Assembly: GCA_022494885.1 (NCBI GenBank)
Contig: JAGVSM010003011.1
Span: forward strand, 177,047 to 241,046
Length of the DNA stretch: 64,000 nt
From: Micrasema longulum
Lineage: Eukaryota > Arthropoda > Insecta > Trichoptera > Brachycentridae
Reading direction: 5' to 3'
Shown here piece by piece: positions 36,906 through 48,240 of the stretch (within the stretch, counting starts at the first letter, position 1; each line of letters opens with the position of its first letter). The position numbers were made by a program, and so were the translations under genes. Below the pieces are notes generated by a model. The model searched no databases, was not told the DNA's origin, and saw only the letters and a program-made list of their open reading frames with translations.

Positions 36906-37875
36906 ATGATACTGATAAACTCAACTCTAAGTTTCTAATGCAAAAATTTCACATCTTAAGTTGCTATAAATAAATAATTTTTTTAGACGTACCATGCATT
37001 TTGATTCCTTTATAAATAAAAAAAAAGATTCTGTATTTTTTATAAACAAGATTAATGCATAATTTTTAATTGAAATATCAACCGTTCAATCATTAATTCA
37101 ACCATTCATTATTTTATTCATTCATTCAACTACTAATTCATTCGAATGAATTATTAAATTCAAACTATCATTTGAATGATTTTGGTAATCGAATGTATTC
37201 GATTATTTTATTCTAATAAACCATCTCTAATTTTAAACAATTTAAAAATGAAATTGAGAAGATATTTATTTAAGATAAAAGATAATTAGAAATCGTTTTA
37301 TTTTCATTTATTTTTTTGATGACTCGGTTGAAGAATAACAATCAATAATGAACAATTGATTCAAACCACACAATCAAAAATACAAAATTTAATATTATTT
37401 TTGAAAACAAGGTGTTATTTGAATAAAAGTATAAACCCACTAAAATCATTAAATTTATAGTTTTTAAAAGTATTTCATAAGTTGACTTATAATTATGTGG
37501 TGCTTAAATCTTTAGCTATTTCCATAAAACAATTCATTTTATTCTTCTCACGTTCTTTCCTTCTTCTTCTCTTCACCTGTCTCATGCACTTTATCTGCTT
37601 TTTCTACTTCCATACACCATAATCCTATATCTTTCTTTGTCCACCTCGACTTTCTACATAGCTGTCAGGAATTTTAAATGGGATGGCTGCTGAAATATTA
37701 GACGAAAATCTGAAAGCTTTTGAAATATGGGTATATAACCCGGGACCTATATAAAGGTTCTATTTATGTTGTGTTTTCATAAAATAAATGGGTAAAAAAA
37801 ACGTATAACACAATAAAAAGCCCTGATAATTACATGTATTTTTTTACATTATTGACTATAATATTTACGATAAAA

Positions 37876-38094
37876 ATCATCATCATCGTTTCTTATCTGG
37901 ACCTAATAGTGCATAAGGCCTAATCACAACGTATCTTGAACATTTTTACTACACGAAGGCAAGATGATTAGTTTTACGCTTTGGGTGCCAGTCCAGGGAC
38001 TATGAAATATTCTAGTGTAAAAAATACCCTTTTAAATAAATATTTCATATCAAACATGTCGGGAATCAGACCCGAGACCTCTTGCAAGACAATT
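37876..38094 (-). mobile_element. SINE-A copy (head truncated)
   Basis: The minus strand carries CAAGAGGTCTCGGGTCTGAT TCCC (B box), ACACTAGAATATTTCATAGT CCCTGGACTGGCACCC, and a tail ending in ATGATGATGAT. The A box is missing. Confidence 0.85.
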
Positions 38095-39189
38095 TTTTTA
38101 CAAGTACATGGGAAAAATAAAATATTTTCAGTCTATCAGATATTTTTTTAAATCATATATTAGGGTAAGGTTATTCACATGCTTAAGACGCTTATTAAAG
38201 AAAAATTAAGTGTCAAATATAAAGAACAAATAAAATACTACCTCCTGGTCAAGTATTTTTGACATCGACTTAGCCGGGATTTAATAATAAAAGAAATATG
38301 TATACGTGTTTAAAATTGGATATGAAAATAAATAATATTACTTAAAAAGAAACAATAAAAGTGATTCTTGAAGTAGTCAATAGTTTATATCATGTGTATC
38401 AAATTATGTAAAAAAGGACAAGAGTTTTTTTTTAAAGATCTTAACTCTTGTGTGGCTGTGATGTCACATTAGTCTACATGTGATACAAGACTTGATATCT
38501 CAATTATTTTTTTAAATGATGAAGTTTGGTCTTCAAATGCGAATTTTCTCATCGGATTTGGAAAGTAAAATGTGAACAAATATGCTTGATTTTTATACAA
38601 AAAATATTTTTTCTTTTCACGCAAATAAGTCATGTGACGCAAATCTAGCAATAAGCTGTATAAGACAGATTACAAATATAAAACTCATAACAAGGAAGAC
38701 AGAAACACTGTTTGGTGGCCGGAGTTTGTGAAAAAGAGATTTAGTCGGTTTTTGGCAGTGAGTGGGGATGCACGCAATTAAAATGACCGGCAAATTTATG
38801 ATTAAATATATTTTTGCTATAACAGGCCCAAATGTTTTATTTTAAAAATAAATAATGGAAAAGGAATTATTAAACAGTATGTCTGTATGTTTTTTTTTCT
38901 TTCAAATGTCTATCCGGCTTTTGCTTGGGGTAACACGATAATACATATCACCGCACGCAAATGATTTTTTACCACTGTGTTTAAATAATTATTAAAATTA
39001 TTCGATACGCATGTTTATAAAATGATAAACCTGTATTGCGTAAAAAAATGACTTAAAATCAAAGTTGACCTTAATTGTAAATACCAAATTCCAAAAAAAG
39101 TCATTTGAAATAATCACGCTTCAAATTTTTTCAAAAGTTATTTTAATTCGTTCATTTTGGGGGTCATAAACCTAAAAGTCACTTATCAC

Positions 39190-39450
39190 CAATCCATAAA
39201 TTACTGTTTCCACAGAAATGTTCGATGTATTAAAGTGATATTTAATTTTTATCGGCAATAGGCGGGAAAAGCTCGGGGAATCCTCGCGGGCTTTGAAACA
39301 AATTGCCTATAAGCTCTGTGCAAAGTTTGAGGAAAATATGAGAATGTTGATACGAGTTAATTTGCAAAGGAATGAGAAAAAGCTTTAGGTTATTCGTGCT
39401 TTAGTTGCGAGCTTTACGCACTCAATATTTCACCCTGTTGCTAAAGAAAT
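39190..39450. promoter_or_regulatory. Candidate conserved non-coding block
   Basis: This stretch is less AT-rich, carries no repeat seen elsewhere in the window, and contains a short inverted CTCGGGGAATCCTCGCGGG segment. No open frame is supported. The regulatory role is inference only. Confidence 0.25.
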
Positions 39451-40239
39451 AAGTCTAGAGATATTTTACTGTGTATTAACTGAAATCTCTCTTAAGTTTA
39501 CCAACACGTATCCGATTGTTATCTATAATGATAAAAAACTTGTTAGGAAAAACTTTTTTCATAGATCATTATTTACAACGACCGAATCGTTGTACAATTC
39601 TTGATCGCAGGCACGAAGAATTTAATCGTTGTTTTATGCATTCGGAGTGATGTTTTATGGTAATGAAAATTTAATAATTTTAATCGGGTCGTGGTCTCGT
39701 GGTAGTTTTTTTAATTTTATTTATTTTTATTTAGGAAACATACGGTATAGTTACAAAGTTTTATATTTTACACAGTTAGGCTTAAATCTAATGGACCAGC
39801 GAAGTTTCCATATTATAAAGTAATTATATGTAAGGTTTATTAATTAAAGTACAAAAAAGAGAAGGAAAAAAACATAAATAGAAGTTGTTTAAAAATTTAG
39901 ATTAAAGTAAAAAAATGAAGAAAATTTTTAAAAGTAAAACATGCTCATATGTAAAAATAAAATAAAATAAAAACTTTTTTTAAAAAGGAAAAACATAAAT
40001 ATACACATACATATTTTAAGGGATTCAAAGAAACGATGAGACAAATCTTTAAAGAATCTTAAAGTAAGAAAATAAATTTAAGTCAATTTAAACACATCTT
40101 CAACATTAATTTTGAGCACAAAGTAAGAGCAGCAATATATTGATTTTATATACATATACAGTATAAGTAATTAAAAGTAGTTTAAAAGTATAAAAACATG
40201 TGAATGCAGCGGAGAAAAAAGAAAGTATAACAGGTATAG

Positions 40240-40375
40240 GTAATATGTAGGTAGTGTTGTAGACTCACGGATCAGAGGTCAGAGGTTCGAACCTCACTCT
40301 ACCTCAACTTGATAATGACATTTTTAAAAGTGAGTTATTTACAACTACTGGCCCTGGCCTGAAAGCGCGCTCAAA
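40240..40375 (+). mobile_element. SINE-B copy (plus orientation)
   Basis: GTTGTAGACTCACGGATCAG AGGTCAGAGGTTCGAACCTC (B box GGTTCGAACCTC) is followed by ACTCTACCTCAACTTG and a body TTTAAAAGTGAGTTATTTAC. This is the reverse of the 16.96 kb copy and has the best SINE-B B box in the window. Confidence 0.7.
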
Positions 40376-40437
40376 ATTGAATAAATTGGATTAATCATAA
40401 GAACGCAAATATATTTTTTTTTTTTTATAAAAGATTA

Positions 40438-40535
40438 CCAGTCTTGGAAATGTCATGAAAGCTATGAAACGGGTCACTGATTACTTCAAATTTATGAATA
40501 TTAGTATCAATAGTCTTGATTTTTGTAATAAATTA
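40438..40535 (+). mobile_element. Penelope-like fragment with a hammerhead-like core (copy 2)
   Basis: CTTGGAAATGTCATGAAAGC TATGAAACGGGTCACTG is homologous to 29050-29090. The following ATTACTTCAAATTTATGAAT matches the downstream of copy 1. The stem is weaker (TCAT-GAAA-GCTA), while GAAAC (40466-40470) is kept. Confidence 0.5.
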
Positions 40536-40879
40536 ACTGTTGTTTGTAAAAAACATACGGCACTTTCATTTTTAATCATATATGTATATTTTAATATGGA
40601 CAATATTTTTAATTGTAAGTGTAGGGAAATGTTAGAACATACGATTAACCATTTTAACAGTAATCAATGCATGATGGTGTAAGCTTCTAATCTTTATGTG
40701 CAGCTACTACGCTGCAGGTGTAAAGTGGGAATTGCATGTTAGTTTAATTAATGTCGTGACGAAGATAAGGGTACCTCTCGAAACTGGTGGATAGTACTGT
40801 ACAAATATGTTACAAAAAATATTCAATGAAATGCTGACCACTAAGTTAATGCTTCAAATAATAATATTATGAAACTTAC

Positions 40880-41110
40880 GAATCTCGTTGAAGTAGAAAG
40901 GGAACTCTCCGGGAATGCTGCAGTTCAGCCTCGCCTTCAGGTACGTAGCCCAGTTCTGGCTAAGAATGTTCTTCCCTCCCGTGTCCCTTTTGCAGACCCT
41001 GGCTACTCTGGAGTAGACCGCCTTGCCACAGTTAATGTACTCGACAGCCGTCTCTCGGAAGAAGAAGAAGACGTGGTCACCGATGTCGAAGGAGCCCACA
41101 AAGTTTGGTT
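40880..41110 (-). CDS. Sema2a: Semaphorin-2A internal exon, sema domain core
   Basis: This exon of 231 bases is entered in phase 1 and left in phase 1. It encodes [20 protein letters not shown], then [28 protein letters not shown], and [20 protein letters not shown] ending YFNEI. This is the core of the propeller. The F-F-F-R-E and Y-S-R-(V/I)-A-R-V-C-K segments are among the most conserved in all semaphorins, and 'W-x-T-(Y/F)-L-K-A-R-L-N-C-S' is near-diagnostic. Three cysteines are in conserved positions and N-C-S is a glycosylation sequon. The acceptor is TTTTTCTCTTCCAG and the donor is GATTC|GTAAGT. The overhanging C joins AG of the next exon to make Gln (FNEIQ), as in insect Sema2a. The exon is intact. 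A broken LINE lies about 110 bases upstream on the opposite strand. Confidence 0.96.
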
Positions 41111-41224
41111 CTGGAAGAGAAAAAATCGAATAAATAAATTTAACAACATTTCCATTTGGTCTAGATATTTGTAAACAGTCCCCAAGATACTGTTAACCCA
41201 AAGGACTATCAAGTAGAGATTAGA

Positions 41225-41710
41225 GGAGAGATTTTTTGTAACCCAGGGCTCTCCAAGAGTTAATTGCTTACAACCACCAGTATTTACACACGAGAGAGTA
41301 TGGTAGTTATCCGTCGTTCTATCCCATTGCATTCCTCTTGAGCATGCTGAAGACCAACAATTTGCAACTTACAAGGGATGAATTCACACTGACCCCTTTT
41401 TTCAGGCTGATACGAGATTATATCGAAAACTCAACCATTTTCGAGAGTGTCAATTTTAATGTTCCTGATAGATATCTCCAACAGCATCAGCACATACTGC
41501 TTAACCTCCTGGTTTCCAAAACTAACCTGCCTCTGGTCATGCCTATTAGAAAAGCAATCAGACAGCTGAACATGATCACTTTGGAGATCGACATTTTTCA
41601 CATCAACAAAACTGTGTTTGAGAGAAAAATACTCTTGCTTTGGAGAGTATTTTGCCTTTTAATTATCGAGCTTCTCTGCGATCATAAGCAAAAAGGCAGT
41701 TTTTAAACAA
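41225..41710 (+). mobile_element. LINE remnant, RT C-terminal end
   Basis: A 122-codon frame (41338-41706) contains L-I-R-D-Y-I-E-N-S-T-I-F-E-S-V-N-F-N-V-P-D-R. It is followed by T-N-L-P-L-V-M-P-I-R-K-A-I-R-Q-L-N and I-D-I-F. This is the 'N-F-x-V-P-x-R' to 'N-x-x-x-x-D-I-F' layout of CR1/Jockey RT C-termini. Frames before 41338 are disrupted. It lies opposite in strand to the semaphorin gene, in its 4.1 kb intron. Confidence 0.7.
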
Positions 41711-41765
41711 AAATCACAAAATGAGTTAAATATGAGGTAATATTCTACAAGAAATTTTAGACAAT

Positions 41766-42345
41766 TTAACTAACTAACTAACCATCACGCCATTTCCCCG
41801 GAGGGGTAGGCAGAGAGGATAGAACGCCACACCACTCTGTCCTGGCACACTTCCTTTGCTTCCTTCACATTCATACATCTTCTCATGCACGCACGTCGAT
41901 TATTCCGACTTTTCACATGACCACTTTCAAGAATTTGTTGTACTTGATCATGCCATGTCTTTCTCGGCCTTCCTCGACTTCTACAACTAGACACATTCGC
42001 ATCATAAATCTTTTTAGCCGTTCTTTCATCATTCATTCGCTCCACATGACCGAACCATCGCAAAAGACCTTTCTTAATTTTGTCGATAATGCTTAACTCA
42101 GCCTTGCATTCTGCTCTAATTTCGACATTAGGGCACCTATCATACATTGTTTTTCCGCACATTCGCCTGAGGGATCGCATTTCAACAGCATTCAGTCTAC
42201 TTTCGTCCCTTTTTTTCCAACTCCATGCTTCGCTTCCATACATTAGGGTTGGTACCAGAACTCCATTATGAACTGCTAATTTAGCCTCTTGCGATAGACA
42301 CTTATTTGCTACGACAGACTTTAAGGCACCATTAACTTGACCATT
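41766..42345 (-). mobile_element. RTE-like LINE 3' end
   Basis: The minus strand has an open frame from about 42345 to 41785 without stops. It begins G-A-L-K-S-V-V-A-N-K-C-L-S, then T-L-M-Y-G-S-E-A-W-S-W, R-S-L-R-R-M-C-G-K-T, W-F-G-H-V-E-R-M, R-G-R-P-R-K-T-W-H-D-Q-V and ends S-G-E-M-A. This is the post-catalytic RT region of the RTE group. After the stop come CCTACCCCTCCGGGGAAATG GCGTGATGG and a TTAG tandem tail (41767-41782). This is the best preserved RTE copy in the window; degenerate relatives are at 8.8, 17.3, 24.1 and 50.9 kb. Confidence 0.92.
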
Positions 42346-44194
42346 TGATACTTGTATATAGCAATGAGCAGTAAAAAAAAATCAGTACGAAAAACGATAT
42401 CAAGTATTTAAGTTTTTTAAGCAATAACACAATAATTAGAGATTCATTAGCAAAAACTCACCCTAGATATGACAAATATAGGTTTTATACCATAGAAACT
42501 ATTGACTGGGTTTTTACTTACGATTAATTACAGTTTTTTTTTAATTTAACTAAAAAGTGTCATATCTCAAAATATGACTTTTTCCAATAACTTCCTTTTT
42601 GCTTATGATGGTAGTATTTACAGGTGGGTTGCTTGTCTGATATATTGTCCAATTTAACGCCTTAAATATTTTGTAATACTTGTAATAATCTGCTTTAACT
42701 ACTTCAAATTTAAACACCTGATAGGTGCACTAGAAGTAAAGAATTATTTTTTTGTAGTAATTCACTAATCAACTTTGAAATGCACTTACCCATACTCAGG
42801 ATACAACGGTAAAAAATTTGAACAAATATTTCATATTTTCAATATAAATTCTGTTAATGAATAAAAAATGTAATCTCGCTCGTTATTTTTGAGAAAAGAA
42901 ATGTATTTATTTAAAAATGTATTATTAAATTTAACTTTGTTTCCTTGAAAACCTGTTTTTTTATTTCTTTAATTTAACGTGATGGACAATATATAAATTG
43001 TACATTGGTAGATTTATTGCGAAATGGCAACTTCTTCTGACCAATTGAAACAATAAAGGTATTATTTAGACAATTTAAGTTTTCTTATTGCTCTAAAAAA
43101 CTTATTATTTATAAAATACTAATGTTGTATCAATTTCCTTTTTTATTACCTACTTACTACCTTATTTTTATTTTAATTTATTCTCAAATTAACTTTGTTT
43201 TATTTATATTTAGAACATAAATTTTTTATGTCAATTGTTAAACGAGTATTTTATGGCAAGATGTTATGTTTTTTTTTACTTTTGTTATTTTTTATATTTT
43301 ATGTTCAATAAATTATTGTTAAATTTTGATTATTCTATTATATTTCATATTATATACTACGTAATTATTGTTCTCTGCTGTGATTATTTCTGCAAAACGT
43401 TTTTTAAAAAGGTTCTTTAAACCGTTGATGTATAAATAAATAAATATTATTTCGTTAAAAAAAACGTATTGCTAATAGTGAAATAAACTAGCAATATCAA
43501 ACAAAAGTTTTGCATGGAAACTCCTAATACTAAAACTACCTTAATTAAATATATAATTATCGAATAAAAGAACATAATAAGATTTGAGATTATACGTTGA
43601 GACACGAATCCATTGAACTTATAAAATACCTTTTTTCTAGCAAATTAAATACGTTATCCGAAATCCATTATTCATAATCTAAATTACATTTTTCTGAATA
43701 CAATAAAATCAGGAAAAACCGTTTTGTAAAAAAGTTCATTGCAATCACAACATCCGTAATACCTTTGATAGGAAATGTTCAGCTTATTGTACTTAGTGGA
43801 TTATAATAAACGATCCCTAGTTTGACAAAAGTTTTATTGTTGAGTCTCCCTTACAGGCGCACGTTTGTCGCAATGAACATTTTAATATGTTCATGGCTAA
43901 TATTGGACAAGGGTGAATGCATCCCCAGAACTGATGAAAAAGAGGACACGTGTCAAGAGCGGGGATGATTATAATTTGAAGGAAAAATACGTATGTTTGT
44001 ATAAGAGCATATATAAATATTTTATGGAACCAATAATGAAAATATTTTTCAATATTCTACGAGTTTTTGTGCTGTGATGTTTTCTTACATGCGGTAAAAA
44101 TTAGAGCATTAAATTGTTCGACGAAGTTACTCTTAAATGAATGAAACAAATAAACTAATTTAAATCAAGATTTATCTCGATCAGTCTTGACGCA

Positions 44195-44400
44195 ATGAAA
44201 CTAAATTAAAACGATATTTCATTTCGACATTGCCAGGAATCGAAACCGGGACCTTAAGCATGATAGGTGAACGCGCCAATCACTATACTACGAGGTACAC
44301 TTATTTCCACTCGATTTTCTTAATCATAATTTTTACTTAACAACAGTCGTTCAGGATTCTAGTACTTTTTTTACACACACAACTGTATTTTTTCACATTG
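44195..44400 (-). mobile_element. SINE head (SINE-A type) next to repeat J-like sequence
   Basis: The minus strand reads CCTCGTAGTATAGTGATTGG (A box) and CTTAAGGTCCCGGTTTCGAT TCCTGG (B box), then a body with GAAATGAAATATCGTTTTAA. On the other side of the head, 44298-44395 weakly matches repeat J. The junction may be two nested SINEs. Confidence 0.7.
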
Positions 44401-44654
44401 TAACACTTCATTTACATAAAAAAAACTTTGTTTGCACTAACTAGTGTTACTAACGTTAAATAATAAAAATCAAAGTTTATTAACGAAAATAACAATAACT
44501 TTATCTACTACATAAACACTGAGGTAAAAGATTTCTCTGGATCATGTCTAGTCTGCCTAACTAGGTACAACCTGTTTTAAGGCAGACATTTTTATGCAAA
44601 AATAAACAATAACATTACTACCTACTTGTTAATATACTAAACAGTTATGCAATA

Positions 44655-44920
44655 TTAATTTATTAGGAATTTATTTTCAGTAAATTTTCCAATTTTTCTT
44701 CACCTAAATCCAATAACCAATTTTTTGCAAATTTGTTAAATTGAATCCGGGTCTTGGTATTGCAATCTTTGGGAAACATATTGAACATTTTGGGGCCCAG
44801 AACCCTGAAATTTCTTTGCCCGAATTTAGAGTTTGTGATATACCCCATGACCCATCCTCTTGTATAAATATGGAAAAAGTCATCTTGCAAAACTATTCTT
44901 ATGAATAGAACGAACTTTTG
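44655..44920 (-). mobile_element. LINE C-terminal fragment
   Basis: A 75-codon frame contains S-K-F-G-Q-R-N-F-R-V-L-G-P-K-M-F-N-M-F-P, the 'F-G-x-R-(S/N)-F-x-V-x-x-P-x-x-(F/W)-N-x-L-P' box of LINE RT C-termini. It ends F-A-K-N-W-L-L-D-L-G-E-E. It is short, with no catalytic part. Confidence 0.75.
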
Positions 44921-44982
44921 TTACACTAATAAAAAGTTTACACTTTATAACAATTGATTCCGTTGATTTCTGTCTAGCGATA

Positions 44983-45210
44983 AAATGGTCAGCGCATTTG
45001 CTTATCATACAAAAAGTCTCGAGTTTAATTCCTGAAATAGTTGATATTTATACTAGAATATTTCGTAGTCTCTGGAATTGCATCTAAAGTGTAAAACTGA
45101 TCATCTTCCCTTCACGTAACAAAAATGATTTAATTACACTACTGTTAGATTACTAATGCAGTGCCGTATGCACTATTATATGAGAAAATGGAATGATGAT
45201 TATGACGATT
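44983..45210 (+). mobile_element. SINE-A copy close to a splice donor
   Basis: The head remnant ATAAAATGGTCAGCGCATTT and B box AGTCTCGAGTTTAATTCCTG are followed by ACTAGAATATTTCGTAGTCT and the tail ATGCAGTGCCGTATGCACTA. It ends in a degenerate ATGATGATTATGACGATT. The tail stops about 20 bases from the GTAAGT donor of the semaphorin exon at 45232, on the opposite strand. Confidence 0.85.
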
Positions 45211-45231
45211 AATTTAATGAAAACAACTTAC

Positions 45232-45502
45232 TATCCAGCCATTTCGAGTCATATTTCAGTGTCCTCTTGAACGAAAACTCTCGTCTTCCCGTGGTCAGGT
45301 TGTGGAGATCAGTTCTGAAGATGACCGTGTCGGCTTTGGTGAACTCCGCATTGGTACCGGAGTACAGAGCTGGCAGATGACCGGGATTCCCTTTCTCCAC
45401 CCAAACAGCCGTCGAGTTATCAGCGGGGTCGTATGGGCACTTGGCAATTCCCATGCCAATACCCGGGACGTACTCGTGGCGAGGAAGGTGCGTCAAGTTC
45501 GA
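45232..45502 (-). CDS. Sema2a: Semaphorin-2A internal exon, sema domain
   Basis: This exon of 271 bases (90 codons plus one base) continues the sema domain. It starts SNLTHLPRHEYVPGIGMGIA and contains the class-2 hallmarks KCPYDPADNSTAVWVEKGNP, LYSGTNAEFTKADTVIFRTD and FKRTLKYDSKWLD. Three N-glycosylation sequons (N-L-T twice, N-S-T once) fit a secreted glycoprotein. The acceptor is TTTCTTTTTAG and the donor is GATA|GTAAGT. The single overhanging A joins AA of the next exon to make Lys, giving WLDKPNF across the splice. There is no frame damage. On its intron side the donor is about 20 bases from the tail of a SINE-A copy. A LINE fragment on the plus strand begins about 80 bases upstream of the acceptor. 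Sema2b is the main alternative identity. Confidence 0.95.
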
Positions 45503-45582
45503 CTAAAAAGAAAGAAAAAAAAACATTATTTTTTCAATAAGAAATAAGTAATTTTATTTATTTTCACATTCATTAATATAAT

Positions 45583-45940
45583 ATAATGATTGTAGACAGA
45601 GCTGACAGTCTCCTAAGGACAAGACAGATGCAAGACCTTGAACTGATATATGACTTTGTGAACCTCAGCTCGCTTTTCTCCAACGACGGCAGTTGCAGAC
45701 CTGAGATTGGTCGCCGGATCCAAACGACCAAAGAAGCAATGAACCGTTTGGAGAAGATTTGGCGAGATCGAGGTTTATCAATAAACACAAAAAAGCGGTT
45801 GATGGAAGCCCTGGTATTCTCCGTTTTCCTATATGGGGCCGAAACGTAGACAGTGCGTGCCTACGAGAGGAAGAAGATCGATGCATTCGAGATGTTCACA
45901 GGTATTTTAAGGGACTACTATCACTGTATAAATAATTTCA
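45583..45940 (+). mobile_element. LINE RT fragment with an internal stop
   Basis: The plus frame from 45586 gives F-S-N-D-G-S-C-R-P-E-I-G-R-R-I, A-M-N-R-L-E-K-I-W-R-D-R-G-L-S, T-K-K-R-L-M-E-A-L-V-F-S-V-F-L-Y-G-A-E-T, then TAG in place of the usual Trp, then T-V-R-A-Y-E-R-K-K-I-D-A-F-E-M. This is a classic insect LINE tail. The replaced Trp codon marks it as dead. It starts about 80 bases upstream of the semaphorin exon acceptor at 45503. Confidence 0.88.
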
Positions 45941-46779
45941 ATAGATAAATTGTTATTGTCAATACCAAAAGCGATAAGAACTTAACGTGATAAAACATTA
46001 TAAACACGGTTTTTCCGGGCCGTTCCGCTATATGTTCATACAAACGATTTTTTTATTTACTTTTGAAAATATCCCAATTCATTTTTGGGATTTTTTTAAA
46101 TCTAAAAAATAATTAAAATATATTATTCAAAACTTATTTGACTAACAAAGCTATACGTATCGCACGCGGACTAGGAAAGCGGCAGGGTAGGGAAGAGAAA
46201 GGGTTTGAGGATGGATGTTGGTCCGAGACATTAAGGATTGGTTCCATTTTCAAATTGAAAAATAATATAATGATTTTTATAAAAGTTTACCATGAGGAAT
46301 GTTTTTCTGAAGTTTCACGGTCTGTCCCCGATACACCGTGTACGTGAATTAATATCCTTACAATTTAATTAAATTAGTACTCACAGAAAAAAAAAACAGC
46401 TTTGAAATCTATTTTAGGTTGTATTGAGTAGGAGAAATAAACAAGTTAATAAAATCAATTGACAACTTTAAAAGTAAAGAAGGATGGACAAAACAACACC
46501 ATTGAGATCTTAATAATATTTTTTAAATACTAAGACTTCTTAGAAAATCATCGACGCAACTTAAGCAGAAAATCTTTGAATTTATTAAAGAAGTTATTGA
46601 GATTAAAGTACGATTAATTTAAGTGTTTTCATTATGAGCGAATGCGCTGCGAAAGATATGAAAAATGTTCGAACATAAATTTCATCTTTGTGTTAGGATT
46701 ATTAAGAGGTGGTATTTTCTCAACTTTGTCGGTGTTAACTCCAGAGTAAGCCAACTGTAAAAATATAGTAATAAGTCTG

Positions 46780-47060
46780 GGTCATAAAGCGGTAGGTTAT
46801 TTTACGATTACGAAGCCAAGCGCCCCTGGACTTATAAAGCTTTAACGATTTTTGACGTCAGCAGTAGCCGCATTATCGACGTCTAGTCACTTAAACGACA
46901 GGCGAATAGTAACGATCATTACCTGTGAATTACGCTACTTGTGATGGTTAAATACTAGCCGCAGTTGATTTTCATAGGTTTTTCAGGAAACCGTCTGTGA
47001 AAATTTACCGCAAAGAGTAATTGCATTTTCAAGATGGATTTGAATAATTTCCGGGTAGTA
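46780..47060. promoter_or_regulatory. Candidate regulatory block with a CRE-like site
   Basis: The stretch is distinctly less AT-rich than its flanks and has no repeat match in the window. It contains TTTTTGACGTCAGCAG, a perfect TGACGTCA octamer near 46853, and a second GACGTC close by. No coding signal is evident. Confidence 0.35.
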
Positions 47061-47879
47061 TTTGTGAAACTTTATAAAGAAGTTACAACGCGAAAAAATA
47101 AAAAAATGATTTATTTAAAATACATCACCCAAGTAATGCTCTAAATAATACTTACTACTAACGAAAAATAAATATCTGTCAAATCGATTTTGTGAATTTT
47201 AGAACGAAACGTATAATAACAATTATTGCGTTCTCCTATCACCGAAATTAATAAAAAAAACAATGATTCAATTAAAACAAATATAAGCCCAACTTTGTTT
47301 TCAAACATAAATTTTATTAGAACTAAATTATACCTTAGTGAGAAAGATTCTGTAGCTTCGAAACCAGTCTGAATAAAATATGAAATAAGTGGTCAAAAAA
47401 TAAAGTTGTATTATTTTATTTTAATTATGAATAACCATTAGGTTAGAGCTTCAAACATAAATTTTAGAATATTTCTATCTTGATCTTGTTCAACGCCATT
47501 AAAAACAATAATAGCACTCCTCCCCTAAACTCATTTGTTATAATAAATAAAATTTATACATTGGTAAGTTTGTGTTCCCATCACAGGGGTAAGTAATTAA
47601 ATGATTCATATTTTGATAGTGGCAGATGTGATGTCGTGATTCAGGTTCTTAATGGAGAGTAACTAAAGAAATTTCTTTACTCGACAAGAAAGATCTTAGA
47701 TTCTAAATTAAAAAGCAAATATAACGTATTGCAAATACAATAAAAATGATTGTTTTTTAAAATTAAAAAAAAATCGTTAAAACGTTTGGTTATTTGGACT
47801 TACACTAAAATAATAATATTCTTCAAAACAAGATGAATTAATTAATTACTACGCCTTGTTTTAATTAAAATAGAACATT

Positions 47880-48240
47880 CAGACAAAACTACCGAGTTCC
47901 ATACCGGGCAAATCAAACGATTTAGAAAAAGAATGGCGACTAAAAATTTAATACTAAATTTCATTTCAACGGTTTATTTGAAAGTTGAGCTTTGAATGTT
48001 TTTATAAATAAGTCAACGAACTTGGGAGTATAAAAATGTTTTACAGAAACGTTCGAAAGAAAAATAAGGTTTTTGCACACTACAAAAAGGTATTTAATGG
48101 CTGTTATAATAATTTACGTTCAAATAAAGGTGCCATTAATGAGAGGTAAGCGAAACACGGTGGAAATATAACTATTTAAGGGAAATGGGGAACACTTAAG
48201 CGTATTAAGTATACACCCTTAATGGGCAAAGGGTTGTACA
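47880..48240. promoter_or_regulatory. Candidate conserved non-coding block
   Basis: This segment has no repeat match and carries several homeodomain-type cores (GGTGCCATTAATGAGAGG, TTTAATGG, CCCTTAATGGGCAAAGGG). The last contains a short inverted CCCTT...AAGGG. Regulatory function is inferred from composition and motif clustering only. Confidence 0.3.

Larger units (their letters stand above)
23341..40879 (-). other. Sema2a intron (17.5 kb)
   Basis: GTAAGT donor at 40879 and AACAG acceptor at 23341. Repeat content is listed separately. Stretches with nothing recognised are 23570-24050, 24840-25670, 26080-26430, 26600-27540, 28450-29040, 29750-30840, 30940-32230, 32350-33630, 34800-35730, 35940-36500, 36910-37870 and 38100-39190, plus 39450-40240. 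Within these, 27130-27350 and 28030-28250 are visibly richer in G, C and CpG than their surroundings. An open frame of 95 codons at 32999-33286 (minus) has no recognisable domain. Confidence 0.88.
41111..45231 (-). other. Sema2a intron (4.1 kb)
   Basis: GTAAGT donor at 45231 and CTTCCAG acceptor at 41111. It holds an inverted-orientation LINE 3' end, an RTE-like 3' end, a SINE head at 44.2 kb, a LINE C-terminal piece and a SINE-A copy (separate entries). From 42350 to 43840 I see only AT-rich sequence without recognisable repeats or coding signal. The block 43840-43990 is less AT-rich and unassigned. Confidence 0.9.

Noticed and set aside
46130..46345. 69-codon plus frame with a basic, glycine-rich start
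   Set aside because: No recognisable domain and no second copy; could be a LINE scrap but cannot be supported.
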